A stretch of 64,000 bases of DNA from Phoebastria nigripes (GCA_035582835.1 JAYKAV010000289.1:1046170-1110169), one strand, 5' to 3'; shown: positions 35,485 through 48,919, counted from the stretch's first letter. Numbers and translations: made by a program. The notes: a model not told the origin generated them from the sequence alone.

Positions 35485-38397
35485 CTAGGAGAGACACAGG
35501 TGCATGGGGAAGAGCGAGGACTTTTGTTAACAAGCACTCTGAGCTGGCAGCAATGGGGATCTAGAGCAACAAAACAACTAAAAGATCCAAAAATTGCAGT
35601 CTATGCCATCAGATTTCTACCAGAAAGGCTTCCAGTACAGAATAATCATCACCCTCTTTCAAGTATCCATCTCATCAGAGTAGTTAAAGGACTACAGCAA
35701 GAATTAGCTAATCCTCCATATCCCAAGAGAGGGGACTTTACTACTGCCATCAAACCACTGAGGAACAAGAAATAAGCAATGCACTCAAGACCACCTTCAA
35801 CTCCAGCCAGCGTTAGGACTGGATCCCAGGAGATCTCCAGCCGTTCCCACCCAAGGCACGACATCCCTCTCTGTTCTGCAGTATCATAATCCCTACACGT
35901 TCTGGCATTTTTAGAGGCATGGATTTGAAAGCTGTGGTCATAAGGCCCTGCTGAAAGCAGGGAATCAAGCTGGAAAAAAACAGAGATGCTGCCTGGAATA
36001 GACGGCTGGTGCTTTCATAAGGAGACCATACGCGTTCTGGGGGGACTCCCTATCCTGTGGCTCATACTGAGACCACAATGCAAACAACGATCTGGAGGCC
36101 TGCGTTTACGAGAGGTTCAGAGCCGGATGCTTCCACAGCCCACCCTAAAGGTTCTATCCCTTCTAAAACAAGCCACCATCTGGCATTAAAAAAATTAACG
36201 TACCAAAAAATCACTTATTAATTCCAAAAGTCTTACTTATCCCCACATGCAGAACATCTCACTTCCCCTGAGTACATCCTTGGCCCTACAGCTCAGCCAA
36301 GAACAGGAGATGAGGTGTAAGCCTCCGTGAGCACCACCGTGACCCGCTGACGCAAGGACGAGTCGAAGACACGGCTCTACTGACGGGACGTCCACTGCTC
36401 CTTTTCGGAGATGGTGGCAACTCCCACTGCAACTGCCTGTACTCTCCCTGGCAGCCCCGGTAATGCACTGGGAATTAGGTCTGCTACGTTTGTGTGCTTG
36501 GGGGGATGAGGAAGGAGGAGTTAGCAAATGCTGCCAAGTAGTTTACGCCCAAAATCTGACCTACCTTCCAACAGCTAAAGTGTAAGGGGAAATATTTTCC
36601 GGGATCTAAGCAGCTTATTAAAAACAAACCCCAGAGTTTGTGTTGTCACCAGTTGGCCCTTGTAAACCAACGTAAGGATTTCTTTTCCCCTTGAATGCAT
36701 GGATTTTATTAAGTATGTATTAACTGTATTGTTCTCTTTGATAATCTTTGGATTCTACTGGCTTCAGTCTTAAGTTTTGCAGCTCTCAGGATGGAGATTG
36801 CTGACTCAGCTATGTCTAATGAAAGCATATTTCCCACTTCATTTAGCTCACAACAGCATAGAAAGCTGTAGGATGCTATGCCAACTGGAGGCCTGGTTGA
36901 GGTTTTGATTTCATGATAGTTATTTCTGTCATCAGTAAGTTTGTCCNGGTAGAGAAGAAGTCTGATAGAAATCACAGCTGTGCTGAGGATCTCCTAGGGC
37001 AGATTTTCAAAGGACAGCCTGGGTTTGCCTGGACACCAATATAACATCATCGTGTTACAGAGTCAATCTGCAAGATGAGGACAGCTCATGTGGTCAAGGC
37101 ATTGGCCCAGAAGTTGTAGGGCCAGATGTGAATTTACTGGAGTGGGAAAAAAGATCTTCCCACGTCTCCTGCATGGCAAACCCCTTACTCCCCATTCAAT
37201 TCAGGGCTGCAGCTGCCATGGAGACAGCTCACTCAGGCACCGATTTTCTGTCTAACCACCTTGGACACATCACAGACTCTTTATTCCTCTGTTTTCCTTC
37301 TGTAAAACACATCCCACATCACATCATTCCTTTTACTTCTTGTGTGCCTTGACAGTTTGGACGGAGCCGGCTTCTGCTACTGCCCCACCAGAGGCCATCA
37401 GTGCAACGGGCTTTCCAAAGGCTGCTGCAGACAAGCCATAAAATGCATTTGCATCGAACACAGTGTAACTGTCACAGAGTCTTGACATCATTAGCCAGAG
37501 GACAGGGCTTGAAGTAATAAAAGTGAGAGAGAGAACCAATGTGTGGAATGCATCATTTTATGCTCTTTACTATCTTTATAGCTGGACTGTGAATAATTAA
37601 ACCACCAATGAAAACCAGCAGTCTGCAGCTGAGATACAATGAATGACATAGATGATTTGTCTTTGGAAGCTACCCCTGAATGAAATTTTACACTCTAATA
37701 GAAAACAAATTAATGTCCATTTACATTTTTATGGAAAATAAAGCCATTTTTCTTCCAGAAAGAAGCATGTATCTGTACTGTACACAAGAGGGCACCAGCC
37801 CTTAGCAGTGTGCCCAATGCAACCACAGGGGCAACTGGACGGCATGGTCCTTATCNATTAAAAAAGGGAAATATTTGGACCAGCCTTTGCTCGGATAGGT
37901 GGCTGCACTCTTGTACCTTCTCTGCACCTGAGAAATTGCTGAGACCTCCTGTTCAGTGCAGGCTCAGCCCTGGTCCTGCGCGACCCCATTGGCAACTCAG
38001 CATGGACTTGTGAGCACATTCCTGCACAAATCTGTAACCTAAACTCCTTGGACTCCTCCCTTGACCAGGAACACAGAGCTGATGGGTGCCTCATTCCCAG
38101 AAAAAACAGAACTGACTGTTAAATACAAGCTTTCTGGCAGATTATGAATGAATAAAGCTTAAATTTTCAGAGAATTTTTGACAGCGTCTCCTTGGAAGGC
38201 AAACGCATGTTAATTCCTAAATGTGAAGTGGATTATTTTTGCCTGGCCGAAGACTAGCTCAGACACCCTGGATGTGCTGCGTTCCCAGCTGGGTGTTGCA
38301 CTGACGTGACAACTTAAATCTCCACAGTATTCCTCCCGCCCCAGTCTGCCTCATCCTGCAAAAGTTACAACAACCAATTCATTGCAAGCAATCTTAC
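35485..38397 (-). other. COL27A1: Intron E11-E12, 2913 bp
   Basis: Contains a MIR-like remnant at about 37240-37330 and two undetermined bases near 36947 and 37856. Nothing else was recognised. Confidence 0.77.
37240..37330 (+). repeat. Ancient MIR-like SINE remnant
   Basis: The blocks 'ccttggacacatcacagactcttt', read in two parts, and 'ctctgttttccttctgtaaaac' follow the MIR core order (accttgggcaagtcac, then tgcctcagtttcc, then tctgtaaaat). It is diverged and short, and the ends are approximate. Confidence 0.5.
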
Positions 38398-38451
38398 CTT
38401 TTCTCCCACTATTCCAGGCTCCCCTACTGGACCAATGAAACCCATTAGACC
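38398..38451 (-). CDS. COL27A1: COL27A1 exon E11 (54 bp)
   Basis: Encodes GLMGFIGPVGEPGIVGEK, residues 172-189. The acceptor is CTCTTTCCTCAG and the donor AAG|GTAAGA. It is the most hydrophobic exon here (L, M, F, I, V, I, V) with only one Pro in Y. The motif GFIG.VGEPGIVGEK is one of the best matches to the human COL27A1 helix that I remember and does not fit COL24A1, so it anchors the gene call. It is separated from E10 by 7.4 kb. Confidence 0.97.
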
Positions 38452-41400
38452 CTGAGGAAAGAGAAAAGCACAATTAATTTTCAGTTTTATTTGCTGAGAA
38501 AGTAAACAGTTTCTTGGGTCCACCTTGCTGGTTGAAGTAGCACAGCATCCCTCATATACTGCTCAGTAATTCCTACTGGCTACCAGAGCGGACAGAGTTG
38601 CTCCCGGCCATGGGAATGTCTAACTCCACAGCTGGTTCTGCTTTAGGCGCCAGCTGGAACGGCAGCACTAGGATCTGCAAGAGCCACAACAGACAGTATA
38701 GGGGATGAGTTAAGTATGTTTCGTAGAAAGGCCGAGGCCATAGTGTGGCTTTGTTTTGCAAGCATTTCCCAAAACGTCAGCGCAGCTTCCCCAAGAGCAT
38801 CAATAGCGGGAGCTCCTGGGTTGCACAGACTCTGAGAGTCACCATCATTTTAACTGCTGTACTGGGTAGACTTCCTCTGGGTTAATCTGAGCTGCCTCAA
38901 ACCCTTGTGCAAACTAATTTTGCCCTGGATAGCGTCACGCTGTTGGGATGTCAGTAGGAAATAAAGGTCCGAGGACGCAGCCAGAGGGGCCAGCAGGGCA
39001 GCAGATCTATCACACTACTCAGAAACTATCTTGGAAAAAAACCCCAGTCTAAGCTCAGGATTTGTCAGGATTTAACAACGTTTGGGATAACGAAGAAACA
39101 AACAGAACTGCTTTTAATTAGGAAGATGGAAACAGATGCAATCTCAAGCTAAGATTCCTCAGAATTAAAATACAGCAGCCTCCCTACCAACTTGCGTGGG
39201 TTTCTGGCCCTGGAGATGCAAGGGACCATCCTCTCTGCCACGGTAGACTCTCTCTCTCTCACTGCATGATTCTCATGCAGGGGTCATNAGGAGATAGATA
39301 TCTATATTTAGTTCCTCCAATGAGTGTGTAACTAAAGGGATTCATCTCCTGTTGAAACACTTCATAACCTGCCCACAGTTGGCATGGATGGTGTCAAATT
39401 AAGCCATGCCCCAGCTTGTTTGATTCTAGGCAACAGTCTCATTGGTACTGGGAGGTGGCTGCTGAGCAAGTCAGAGGCAGGAGGTGGATTCTCCAAGGTA
39501 TCATCCTACTCTTCCTCTTTTTAAAAAGAATTTGAAATCTTCATAATAAATTGTGAAGTTCCTCTATGCAAATGCATCTCACCTCTTCAATTCAACATCA
39601 AGGAGGTTTATCAAACGACATGCTCAAGAAAACATTCAGCATGAACAAACACAACGGGAAAAAAAGCTACACTAGCAAGGCAACTTCTGGAGTGTGGTCT
39701 CAGAAAAGGGAGAGCTTTTCAGCCTGCTACCTCCTTTCTCGGGGAACAGCAAGAAAAGAAGCGAAAGTTTCCTCCCTTCATTGCTTTCTCCATTCCCAGC
39801 TGGCCTGACGTGTGCAGTTTGTAGAGGAGCTCTCTGCAGTCTGTGCCTNGCTGTGGTTCTGTTTACATCTGTGCACTGGCAGTGTAAAGTGATACCCCCC
39901 AGCTACAGAGGAGCATCCAGCACTGACAGAGCAGCCTACTCACAGGTTGTGCAACTCCTCCCGCCACCAAAAGCCTCCCTCTCGCCATGAAGTTATGCTC
40001 ACAACGTAAAGCTGTAGCACAAAATAACCAGCCTGATTGCTATTCTCACGTGTGCGAGGCTCAGCAGACCCATTCAGAGACATAAAACGCAATGTGGTTC
40101 ACTCTCCAATGACTCTTAGAGGGAACTGCTTTTGACGATGACTCCAAACACCGAGAGACTTCANGCATTAACATTCCTCACATGGTGCAATTAAATGCCA
40201 TCCTTTGAACATCACTGGAGACAGGAGCTCCTCACTGAGGCATGCTGATGGGCTCAAAAAGAGCATCTCTCACTCGGATGCTCAGCTGGNTTCGCCTCTT
40301 GCAGGGAGCAGCTCTCCACTCTGAGCAGCCCTTGTCACACTCTGGCATGGGAGCAACATCCAGGTGAAAAAAATCATGGGAGAAGGCAAAGAGCTCAGCA
40401 GGTACGTTGGAGCCTGGAGTTAGATGCTTGCATTAGAAATTTATCCAGAGATGGTGTCCCAGGAAACCAGCATGCCATTGTGCCATGATGGAAATATCGA
40501 TTAACCACGGGAAGACAGCTACTACCAGGAAAGCTCTACTATCCCATCAGGGGCTGGATGTCACCAACCCTTCTGACATCAGCACTGAAACGGTCTTTGC
40601 TGCGTCCAAAGCTGAACCATTTCCAGTGCACAAGCGTGTCATTGCAGCCAGGCCGCACGGACAAGGCGGACAAGGCACAGGTGGGAGCGAAGCAGTGCTG
40701 GACTCAGCAGCAGATTGCCCAATGCAGGAACCAAACGGAGAGCAGGCAAATTTGCCGTATCTGCATATGCAAGGCTGCCACTGGGTGGCATTGCTGAAGG
40801 CTGCTGAATCAATTATCCTTTCAATTAGACACAAGTGCAGATACATAGCTGATAACTGTATCCAGCTACTGAAGTTTTCCAGTAGCCCAAGGCCATGAAG
40901 AAGGCAAACGTTAAGGCAGAGGAGAGAATGGCAAAGCAATGAGATGAAACAAGGAAACGCATCGCTAGGCAAAAATAAGATAATAAAGCAAGAAAGAATA
41001 AATCTGTTCCTTCATTTCCAATTTCTCAGAAAAACTGCAGAACTCTCTCTCTCCCTGGAAGGATGATCTCTTTTTAAGATGTTTCTGGGTTACTTAGGTC
41101 AGTCCCTGCAGAAGAAGAGAGATCCCTGCTCCTGCAGCAAATGTTGTTACCAGTCAGAACAAGACTGTTGCAAAAACACTTCTGAGGGGCTTGGGGTGTG
41201 GCGTTGCATATCCAAACTCAGGCTCGAAGGCTAATACTTCTGATACACTGTCCACAGCAGCAGCATCTCCCACCCTAAAAAGTCTCTAAGGAATCTGGGT
41301 CATGAAGCGAGATACACTAGTTGTGCTTCCCAGCCAACCTGCTGGTGCTCTACAGATGGTTTGCAGAGCACTGATCGCAGCATGCCAAGCAGCCCGCAAA

Positions 41401-42321
41401 CCCAACACCCTCCTGAGACCCCCCTCGCTGTCACAAATGTCCCATTAGTTACCACAGCTTGTGCAGAAACCTGCCAGCGCTGCCAACGCAAGCCGGGTAG
41501 AGGCAAACACTGCACCTGCTGCGCGGGTAAACGTCAGGATGGAGGGGGAGCACAGCCAAAATTCCTGGCCTGGTTTTCACTCCAAAACNGGGGAAAATTC
41601 TGTCTGCACTGGTACATCATGTTTCTGCTCAAGGGAAGATGTCACTGCTCCCTGTGTACCCAGCAAGAGGAGCATCCCGTGATGCGACCATGGTAGAGTA
41701 GGGACCGAAGTGAGACGGCAGAGCAGGGACCCTGTGACGTGGCCAGGCTTCCAGCACAGTAGCTCTGTAGCGTTTGCAGCCAATGCTGTCTGCTCTGGGC
41801 TAAATAACTAACGTTGCTGTGTCTGCAAGCAGACACAAATCCAGATAGATATGTCTAGGCAAAATAAATCTTGGTAAATTATTGGGAGTATATGAAACAA
41901 CTGGGGGAGATTGGGTAACGATATTCTTCACCGGCCAAAATGGGATAGACACTAAAGGGAACACAAGCAGCAAAAGATTTAGGTTTTAAGAACCAGAGAA
42001 GCCACCGGTGGCAAATACTAAATCAAAGCAGACATGACTTGTGGCCATTACACTAAAATGGCTGTGGCATAACATATTTTTCCCAGGTTCCCAGGGCTGA
42101 AAAGAAGCCCTGCATCAAACACGACTCCAGGCAGTGTGTGTAATGATGCACGTGAAGTCCCAGCAGCGGTGGCTGCCCGGATAAAGGCCCACAGTATACA
42201 GGAAAGAATGTAAAACATTTATATTAGACGGGGAGTTCAGCATGTCGCTCATGATTCAGTCTGCTGTATTCCCCAGCCAAGGCCATGGCGGAAAAGGGAT
42301 GGAGATTGTTAAAAAGTTGCT

Positions 42322-42359
42322 GGGGGCTTGGGGGGAAGGAAAGGGGGGGGACTGGTGGG
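42322..42359 (+). other. G-quadruplex-type motif
   Basis: Four G runs of 5, 6, 8 and 3 are separated by loops of 3, 7 and 6 nt, satisfying the usual four-run, loop-1-to-7 pattern. The G-rich strand is the plus strand, which is the template strand for the collagen transcript. Folding in vivo is inference. Confidence 0.7.
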
Positions 42360-42984
42360 TTGTAATTCCTAACTCCTGTCTGGCTTTGCCCATTTATTGT
42401 CCAGCCCTGTCATAATTAAGCCCCCCCTCTCGGCTGCATCAACAGAGAGCAAGTCAGCAATGAAGCCTTGCATAAATCATAGCCCATTTGAGAGAAACAA
42501 CCGAAAGGCGAGCCCAGCGTGAGCAGGGTCTCCCAGGGACGGGACCGCCAGTTGCTCCCAGCAGGAACCGATCATGGCCTTTCTGTTTTACTGGTTCGCT
42601 AGAACTCAAAACAAAACAAACCAGGGACAAAGGATGGGAGGGAGTAAATGTACAATCCTTCCATTCAGATGAAAGAAAGGGAAAGTAAAACAGTAAATAT
42701 CACAGTTTAAGGGAGGACGCTCTGACCCGCAAAGAAAAGCCATGCGGTTTAACCCCCTGTGCACCGGAGCTCAGCCGTAGCCTGGGGCTGTGTTGGGTTC
42801 CCACTGCCGTCTGGGGAGCGAAGGAAGGAAAGGTGGAGACACGCTGACAAAACACCTTGTCAGATCAAAGAGGCTGCATACAGTACAGTGCCTGCAAATC
42901 CCTGAATGAGAGGTCTGCAGCTCAGAAAGAGATACTCTGGAGGAGAAGGCAAATGCATTGGGAAAGGCGCTGCTCTAAGACATA

Positions 42985-43090
42985 GGAAACGCCGGTGCAA
43001 TTCCCTGCTCGGTTCTCAGTGACCCATTTGACCTTGGTCAAGTCAATCCGTACCTCCACATGTCAGAACCCACCTGCAAAACAGACATTA
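42985..43090 (+). repeat. Ancient MIR-like SINE remnant
   Basis: The blocks 'tgaccttggtcaagtcaat' and 'cacctgcaaaacagac' sit at the spacing expected for the MIR core followed by its 'tctgtaaaatggg' segment. Diverged and incomplete. Confidence 0.5.
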
Positions 43091-44619
43091 CAGCACATCC
43101 CTCCTTTGTAAGAGCACCGAAAGGAAAATACATTAGGGAGATAACCAATGGTGCTGGTTTCCTTTGACAAATTATTTTAGAATAATACCTGATATTGGGA
43201 CAACATGCTTCTCCCTTGAGGGAAGAGATACCCCCAAGGGGCCGTGGAGTGACTGCCCATCCCAGCACGGTGCAACGGGTGCGTGGCTGACACTAACATT
43301 GCCATGCGAGTGAGCAGGGCTGTCACTTCTTGTACAGGAGGAGGGATTCAGAAAGCTGATCCTGCCATGACAGGACCTTCTCATTCCCATTAAGGATGTA
43401 GGTCAACCTTAGNCGCTTTCAGCTGGCGCAACTCTTCATGGATATTTTCAGTCTCTAGTGCAGAGCAGGGGGGTTCCATGGGCTTGCGGCACCCTTCCCC
43501 AGTTTGCTATCCTGTCTGCTGCAGGGTGTTGCTTCTCCCACAGGGCTGTCTGACCTTCAACATGGACATTTCGGTGACATCCTCCTGCTCTGCATTCCAG
43601 CTTTGGAACAGGAAGGCTGGTGGCCTGGGCCAGAGGCCCCGTATTCTTCTTCGTATTCTTCTGCCTCCATCTACTGGCAAGGAAGGGTTAAATCACACAT
43701 TTCCAGGGTACAGGGGAGCCCAGCAGCTGGAGTCCTTCCAGCATATGAAGACAACAAGCATCTTATGAATGAACTTCCCGAGTCAGTGTCCTTGCAATGG
43801 AAAAACAATGCATCAGGGACTGCCCTGTGGCTTAAAACCTCATTTTTCCAATGAGAGCTCAAGTGTCACNGGAAACCTTACAGGAACTCCCATGTTTGCC
43901 TAAACACATGTCCCTAAGAAAGGGACAAGAACTCCGATGAGAGGGATGGCTGATCTTTTCTCATGCTGTTAGGCTGAGGGTTTCCACTCAGAGGGAACCC
44001 GTACAGAAGGCAGAGCAGCAAGTTTGAAAAGTTTGACCACTCCTATTGTGCCTATGAAACAGAAAACATCAAGGCCTCCACAAGAGAAAACAGGGGTGAG
44101 ATGAAGGTGTCTTTTAGTGCCAAGTGACCTTGGTAGCCCAACCTCTCAGAGCTCTGCAAAAAACCAACCCAGCCCCAACACCAAATGCTGAAGCTTAGGT
44201 GGAGGGAGGAATGAGAACCCAACGCTNCAGCATTGTTCAGCAAAGGTGTGGTGGGAAAGGAGGTTATTTCTCACTAATCNGGTGCGACATTTTTGTTCTA
44301 ATGACTTGACTGGTACAGAAATGGAAATTCTTTCTGGGTGATATTTCTAGACAGAGACTAATTGACTAAGAATAATACAGGCAGCTTTCATACCACTGTG
44401 CCGGTTTCAGTGTCAGCAGAGGCCAGCTGTGTTTTCTTTTTGGTGAACAGTGCCTACAGTTTTCACCCAAGGTCAGTCCTGAGGGATGTTAAAGAATAAT
44501 AATCCTAATGATGCTTTGTCCTTCAAGGACAACATCTTGTTAAGGATCTCAAAGCACTTCTAAGTATTCGTTTTTAACTGTAATACAACAGTATCTGTAG
44601 GTGCCACCTGAAAACAGGA

Positions 44620-44750
44620 GGCAATGTGCTAAGCACTGTTCAGAGCTGTCTCACGCCTGCCACAGAAGGGGAAACTGAGGCACAGAGCACTGGAAGGTGT
44701 TACCTGAGATCGTGCAGAATCTGATAAAGCTGCAACTAGAACTCAGATGT
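44620..44750 (-). repeat. Ancient MIR-like SINE remnant, reverse orientation
   Basis: On the plus strand 'atgtgctaagcactgttc', 'ggggaaactgaggcacagag' and 'gttacctgagatcgtgcag' follow the order of the complement of MIR. This is the clearest MIR-like remnant in the window. Confidence 0.6.
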
Positions 44751-45834
44751 GTGGAACAACTTTGCTTCTTCAGTTGTTGCTCTTCATGGAGTAAATTATT
44801 AACCACAACATAGAAACAGCTCTAATTTCCAAATAGGAATAACTATCCTTGATATATACTGAGACTTATCAGATTGCTGGTACTGAAAAGGATCCACCTT
44901 TGTTTTTTCGACTCACTTCGTCAGAAACCCATGGAAGAAGCAACCCCCAGCAGTTGCATACAGGGGAAAGAAGAGCCAGAGAGGCTGACAAGCTAAACCA
45001 AACCAAACTTGCTAACCATTCGGCAGGGAAAGTGCTGGGAAGGACAGCTGTGCTGAGAAGGCCTCTTTGCATGGCCAGCTGCTGCAGCCAGCTTGGTGTG
45101 GTCACGCACGAACGCACAGAACATGTTGGAGGCTCTGTGGCTGCAACTTCAGGGTTGATGGTGGACAAGTTGGTTGGTTTCAATCACAGAGACATGGGAA
45201 CAATTGTTTCTTTTTCCTTGATGACTGTGGTTCCCCTGAAGCCTACAGGGATGATGCATGTCTCCTGCTACCCCAGCAGAACGTTCTCTCTTGCGGTACA
45301 GCGAAACACAGCTAAGTGCCTCTCTCCTCCAGGGCCTGGTTTCTTCAGCTGCTGTCTCCTCTGCTCCCAAAAAAATCCAGTGGGAGTCAAAGCAGCACAG
45401 CACCCAAAGCGGAGGATCCTACCCTTAAAACCTACTTAGGCAAAGCCTGGAAATTGCCCTTTTAGGGATAAGAGGAATACACAGAAATTCACAATCTTTT
45501 TCCTGACCATGGCTTTGCCTCCTTGAGAAGCACAGCAGTCATATGTGCTGTACTGCTACCAGTACTGACTGCACATCCACCTGAACTGTGACTTTATCAG
45601 AGCACTCTACCTATGGAAAAACCTCCAGCTTAAAATAGACACCATGGTCACCGTCAGTGCTGTTCACCAAGAGCTTCAGCCCGAATAAGAGCACCCCAGC
45701 TGGAGCACCAGGACTATGGACAGGTTTGAGGTGGCCAGAAGCCCCTGGCCACTGTCCTCTGCCTGCACCCTGGTCATTCAGGAGACATTGTACACAGGAG
45801 ATCATCAAACAGACAAGGAAAACAAAGAGTTTAC

Positions 45835-45879
45835 CTGCTCACCAACTTTCCCTGGTCGGCCACGGTTTCCTGGCTCACC
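45835..45879 (-). CDS. COL27A1: COL27A1 exon E10 (45 bp)
   Basis: Encodes GEPGNRGRPGKVGEQ, residues 157-171. The acceptor CCTTGTCCTGCAG has a mixed pyrimidine tract; the donor CAG|GTAAAC lacks G at +5. Three basic residues sit between two Glu. The preceding Lys of E9 and GEP at the start give a K-G-E ion pair. The Asn is followed by Arg-Gly, not a glycosylation sequon. The human exon in memory starts GEPG and ends VGEQ, with the same 45-bp length. Confidence 0.95.
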
Positions 45880-47186
45880 CTGCAGGACAAGGAGAGACCA
45901 GGCATACAGGTTACTTGGTGCTCCCAGTCAGACCCTCAGTACAACATGATTCTTTGTACCCCCATGATCTGGGCTGCTGTGTGTGAATCGTGCCCCAAAA
46001 GCAGCTGGTCCTGCTGTGGTAAAATAACCTTCACAAAACCAAACTCAGACACTGAAACATAAGCTGCCTGCTTTCCTGTAGCACAGCCCAGTCCTGGTTG
46101 CTTTATCCCCATGTTTAATAAGGCATGAGTTCTCATCAGGGATGTTCCTGAAGTTGGGGTGTTTCTGACCCAAGTAAACAGATAGACGAAGACAGAAACA
46201 CAGCAGCAGCAGGTAGGAAAGGACCATGATTAACCAAAGGATTTGAGGAGCATCTAGGGAAAGCAAGAGTGCGGACACCACGGGAAGGTGTAGTTCCTGA
46301 AAGACAGAGGAGAAGGGATCCAGAAAATTCACCTGCTGGTGGAAGTGTCACAAGAATAAAAGACAACCCAAATATTCCCAGGCAATGCTGCACCCTGATT
46401 CTGCTCTTGCAAAATCTCAAGCATAGGCACGTTACTGTTACATGGAGCATCCACATGAAAACCACAGAAAGAACCCACATAACCTGAATCACAGTGCAGG
46501 ATGAGAGAAATTCAGAGAATGAGAAAAACGAGAGGTGAAGAGAAAAGCAGGAGGAGGAGAAGAATTTCAAACCCACCAGGGAGAAGGGCAGCCGTGGCAG
46601 CACTCGAAGGCCGGCGGAGCGCCCCTGGACAGGCCATCCAGAGGCCAGACTCACCGCTAACCAGTATTGTCTCTGGGTGATGGCAGCTGTATTTGCTCAG
46701 TAGGCAGATACTCCAGATGTGCTGCCAGACCACATTTTTGCTATTTACTGTTTGAAGAGGTTGTTTTTGTTGGGTTTTCTCTTTGCTTTTGAGTGTGGGT
46801 TTGTGGAGCGGACTGCCCTGGGATGGCTCCTGCTGCTAATTAGGCAGCAAAGATAGGAATGATGTGCATTGTTTTAGAACAAAAACGTGGAAGAGCAATG
46901 GAAAATAAGATGAGATGATGGAGGGGGGGTTGGTTAATATCAAAGGAGGAACACACTTGTTTATAATAAAGCACAAGGCTTAAAAAATGCACCATCGTTC
47001 TTTTTGCTGAAGTAGAAGCAGAGACCCCAAAATTCAGAGAAAAAGATAAATCCTCAGTTCCCCTAGTCCTCTCTGGAATGAATACCCTAGGCTTGGAGCA
47101 TGGTAAAGTTGAGAAAAGATACTTCCCCCTTCCTTTCCTCCCTTCAACCCACTGCTTCTCTGATCATGAACAAACTCTTTCCTCAC
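45880..47186 (-). other. COL27A1: Intron E9-E10, 1307 bp
   Basis: Splice sites are GTGAGG and CTGCAG. A 172-codon minus-strand open frame (46136-46654) shows no recognisable family. Nothing else was identified. Confidence 0.77.
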
Positions 47187-47240
47187 CTTTAGACCATCGG
47201 GACCAGGTCTTCCCGGAAATCCCTTCCGGCCAGATCGACC
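47187..47240 (-). CDS. COL27A1: COL27A1 exon E9 (54 bp)
   Basis: Encodes GRSGRKGFPGRPGPDGLK, residues 139-156. The acceptor is CCATGTATTTCAG and the donor AAG|GTGAGG. It is strongly basic (three Arg, two Lys, one Asp). GRKGFPGRPG is identical to the human COL27A1 segment as recalled and is a key diagnostic string. Four Gly-X-Y triplets have Arg or Lys, forming a second basic region after the one in E14. Confidence 0.97.
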
Positions 47241-48594
47241 CTGAAATACATGGAAGAACAATAAACATAAAAAGCTTGCAGCTGCCCTTGGTCACAGCAG
47301 CATGTCTGTGAACCTATATGGCGCAGCTTACAAGCAATGCTCCCAGTGAATTCAGGGTGCATCTCTAGACGTAGCAGTCCTTACTGAGGCCAAGGCAAAA
47401 CAAGAGGAAAGCTCTGTGTCTTGAGCGACACCGGGTTTGATCCATGGGGAACATGCTAGACAGCTACTCCAAGTTTCAGCCCATTTCTGACCCTCCGGCT
47501 CAATTCTATTACTTAAACATCACATCAGAAATATTATGTATGGACTATAATCAACCAAGCCAAGGGCTTTGTTGCTGCCCTTTAGTTTATTATGTGCCAC
47601 ATTCAGCTGGATTTATTCTACTTCCAGCAGTTTTCTTGTAGCAATGCCAGCAAGGACACCAGCAGCCTGAGCATTCAAAAATGATACTTTCCTAGTGTTG
47701 GCAGGGACTCGGCCATATAAGCTTCTTACGGGCTCCATCCCTGGCATCCAGAGAGGATTTGGGAGTAGGACGGTCCCTACAGTGGGGGAAGCCAGGCTAA
47801 CATCCACAGCTACAGCTCAGAAAAGCAAAAATAAACCTGCAGACCGAAAGGTTCATGTTGAGCCTTCCCTTTGGCTAGAAGAACACTTCTGGTGCTGTCC
47901 CAGGCACTGGAGTAACTGGATTGATTATGTTGCTCCAGAAAGCAATAAAAGTGTCTACCAGAATAGTTGAGGAAATGCAAGATGAAACATTTATTTTCTG
48001 ATCTACCTAGAAGCTCCAGCACAGTTACCAATTTTCAAGATATTTTACTATCCTGCAATGACAATTATGTACATAAACATTAAAAAATCCTGAGCTGGCA
48101 AGCTCACAGATATGACAATACGTTTTTTGCTTCTTCTAACTGTGTTTCTGTGACACATCACTGGGTTCAGAGTGATGTAGAGGTCAAAAAGGACTCTGTT
48201 TCACTGTCCAGTCTTTTTTCTTGCTTTTCCCTCTACTCATTGAAAAATACTATAAATCAAGGAAGAAATATCAGGGCTGGTTACAGAGATGGTTTCCAGT
48301 CAATGTGCTTTATCTTGAGGATGAACTATTTAAACATTACAGGGTTTTTCAAGGTCTGAGACTTTAAGCAAGTTATAAAAGTAGAGTCCCACTCAACACC
48401 CTGTGCAAGACACTGCCTTGACTTTCAGCCATCCGGGATCAAGCAATTGGACCAAGCCCTGGACAATACAATATTTCTTAGAACGGCAGATCACTTCCCA
48501 AACCAGGAGATTTGAAGCTTTATGTTAATTTAACTACAATTCCATTGCAAGGTCAACAGAGCTGGTAGTAACTGAGTAAATGACTGAAACCTAC
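47241..48594 (-). other. COL27A1: Intron E8-E9, 1354 bp
   Basis: Bounded by GTAGGT and TTTCAG. No repeat or RNA gene recognised. Confidence 0.8.
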
Positions 48595-48639
48595 CTCTGG
48601 ACCAGGGACTCCTGGTGGTCCTAAGGGTCCTTCATCTCC
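48595..48639 (-). CDS. COL27A1: COL27A1 exon E8 (45 bp)
   Basis: Encodes GDEGPLGPPGVPGPE, residues 124-138. The acceptor CTTTTCACCTCAG is strong; the donor is GAG|GTAGGT. It is acidic (D, E, E) with no basic residue, in contrast to the basic E9 that follows, so opposite charge blocks are adjacent in the helix. The GDEGP.GPPG.PG.E pattern matches the human exon in memory. Confidence 0.96.
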
Positions 48640-48919
48640 CTGAGGTGAAAAGAAATTAAAATAAAAGGCAAAGTAGTGACAAAATTTGGACTCACCATGC
48701 AGCAACAATGAAAGGTCTGCAGTATGAGCAGCAGTTAAACACAGGCTGTGTGCTCAGCTATCACATTTTAACAACCGAGTCCTTCTGAATCTTAGAGCAG
48801 GCAGCTCAGCATCTCTAAGGTTTCTCATCTCCCTTCCCCATCTCAGGAAAACAATCTAAAGTCAAGTCCTGCCAGTAAAGGCCATCCAAAATTTGACCAA
48901 AGTCAACACCACTTGATTG

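Larger units (their letters stand above)
38452..45834 (-). other. COL27A1: Intron E10-E11, 7383 bp
   Basis: Contains a G-quadruplex-type motif (42322-42359), two MIR-like remnants (about 42985-43090 and 44620-44750) and about nine isolated undetermined bases. A short palindromic AT-rich patch lies near 39294-39306. No exon-like Gly-X-Y stretch on either strand. Confidence 0.75.
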
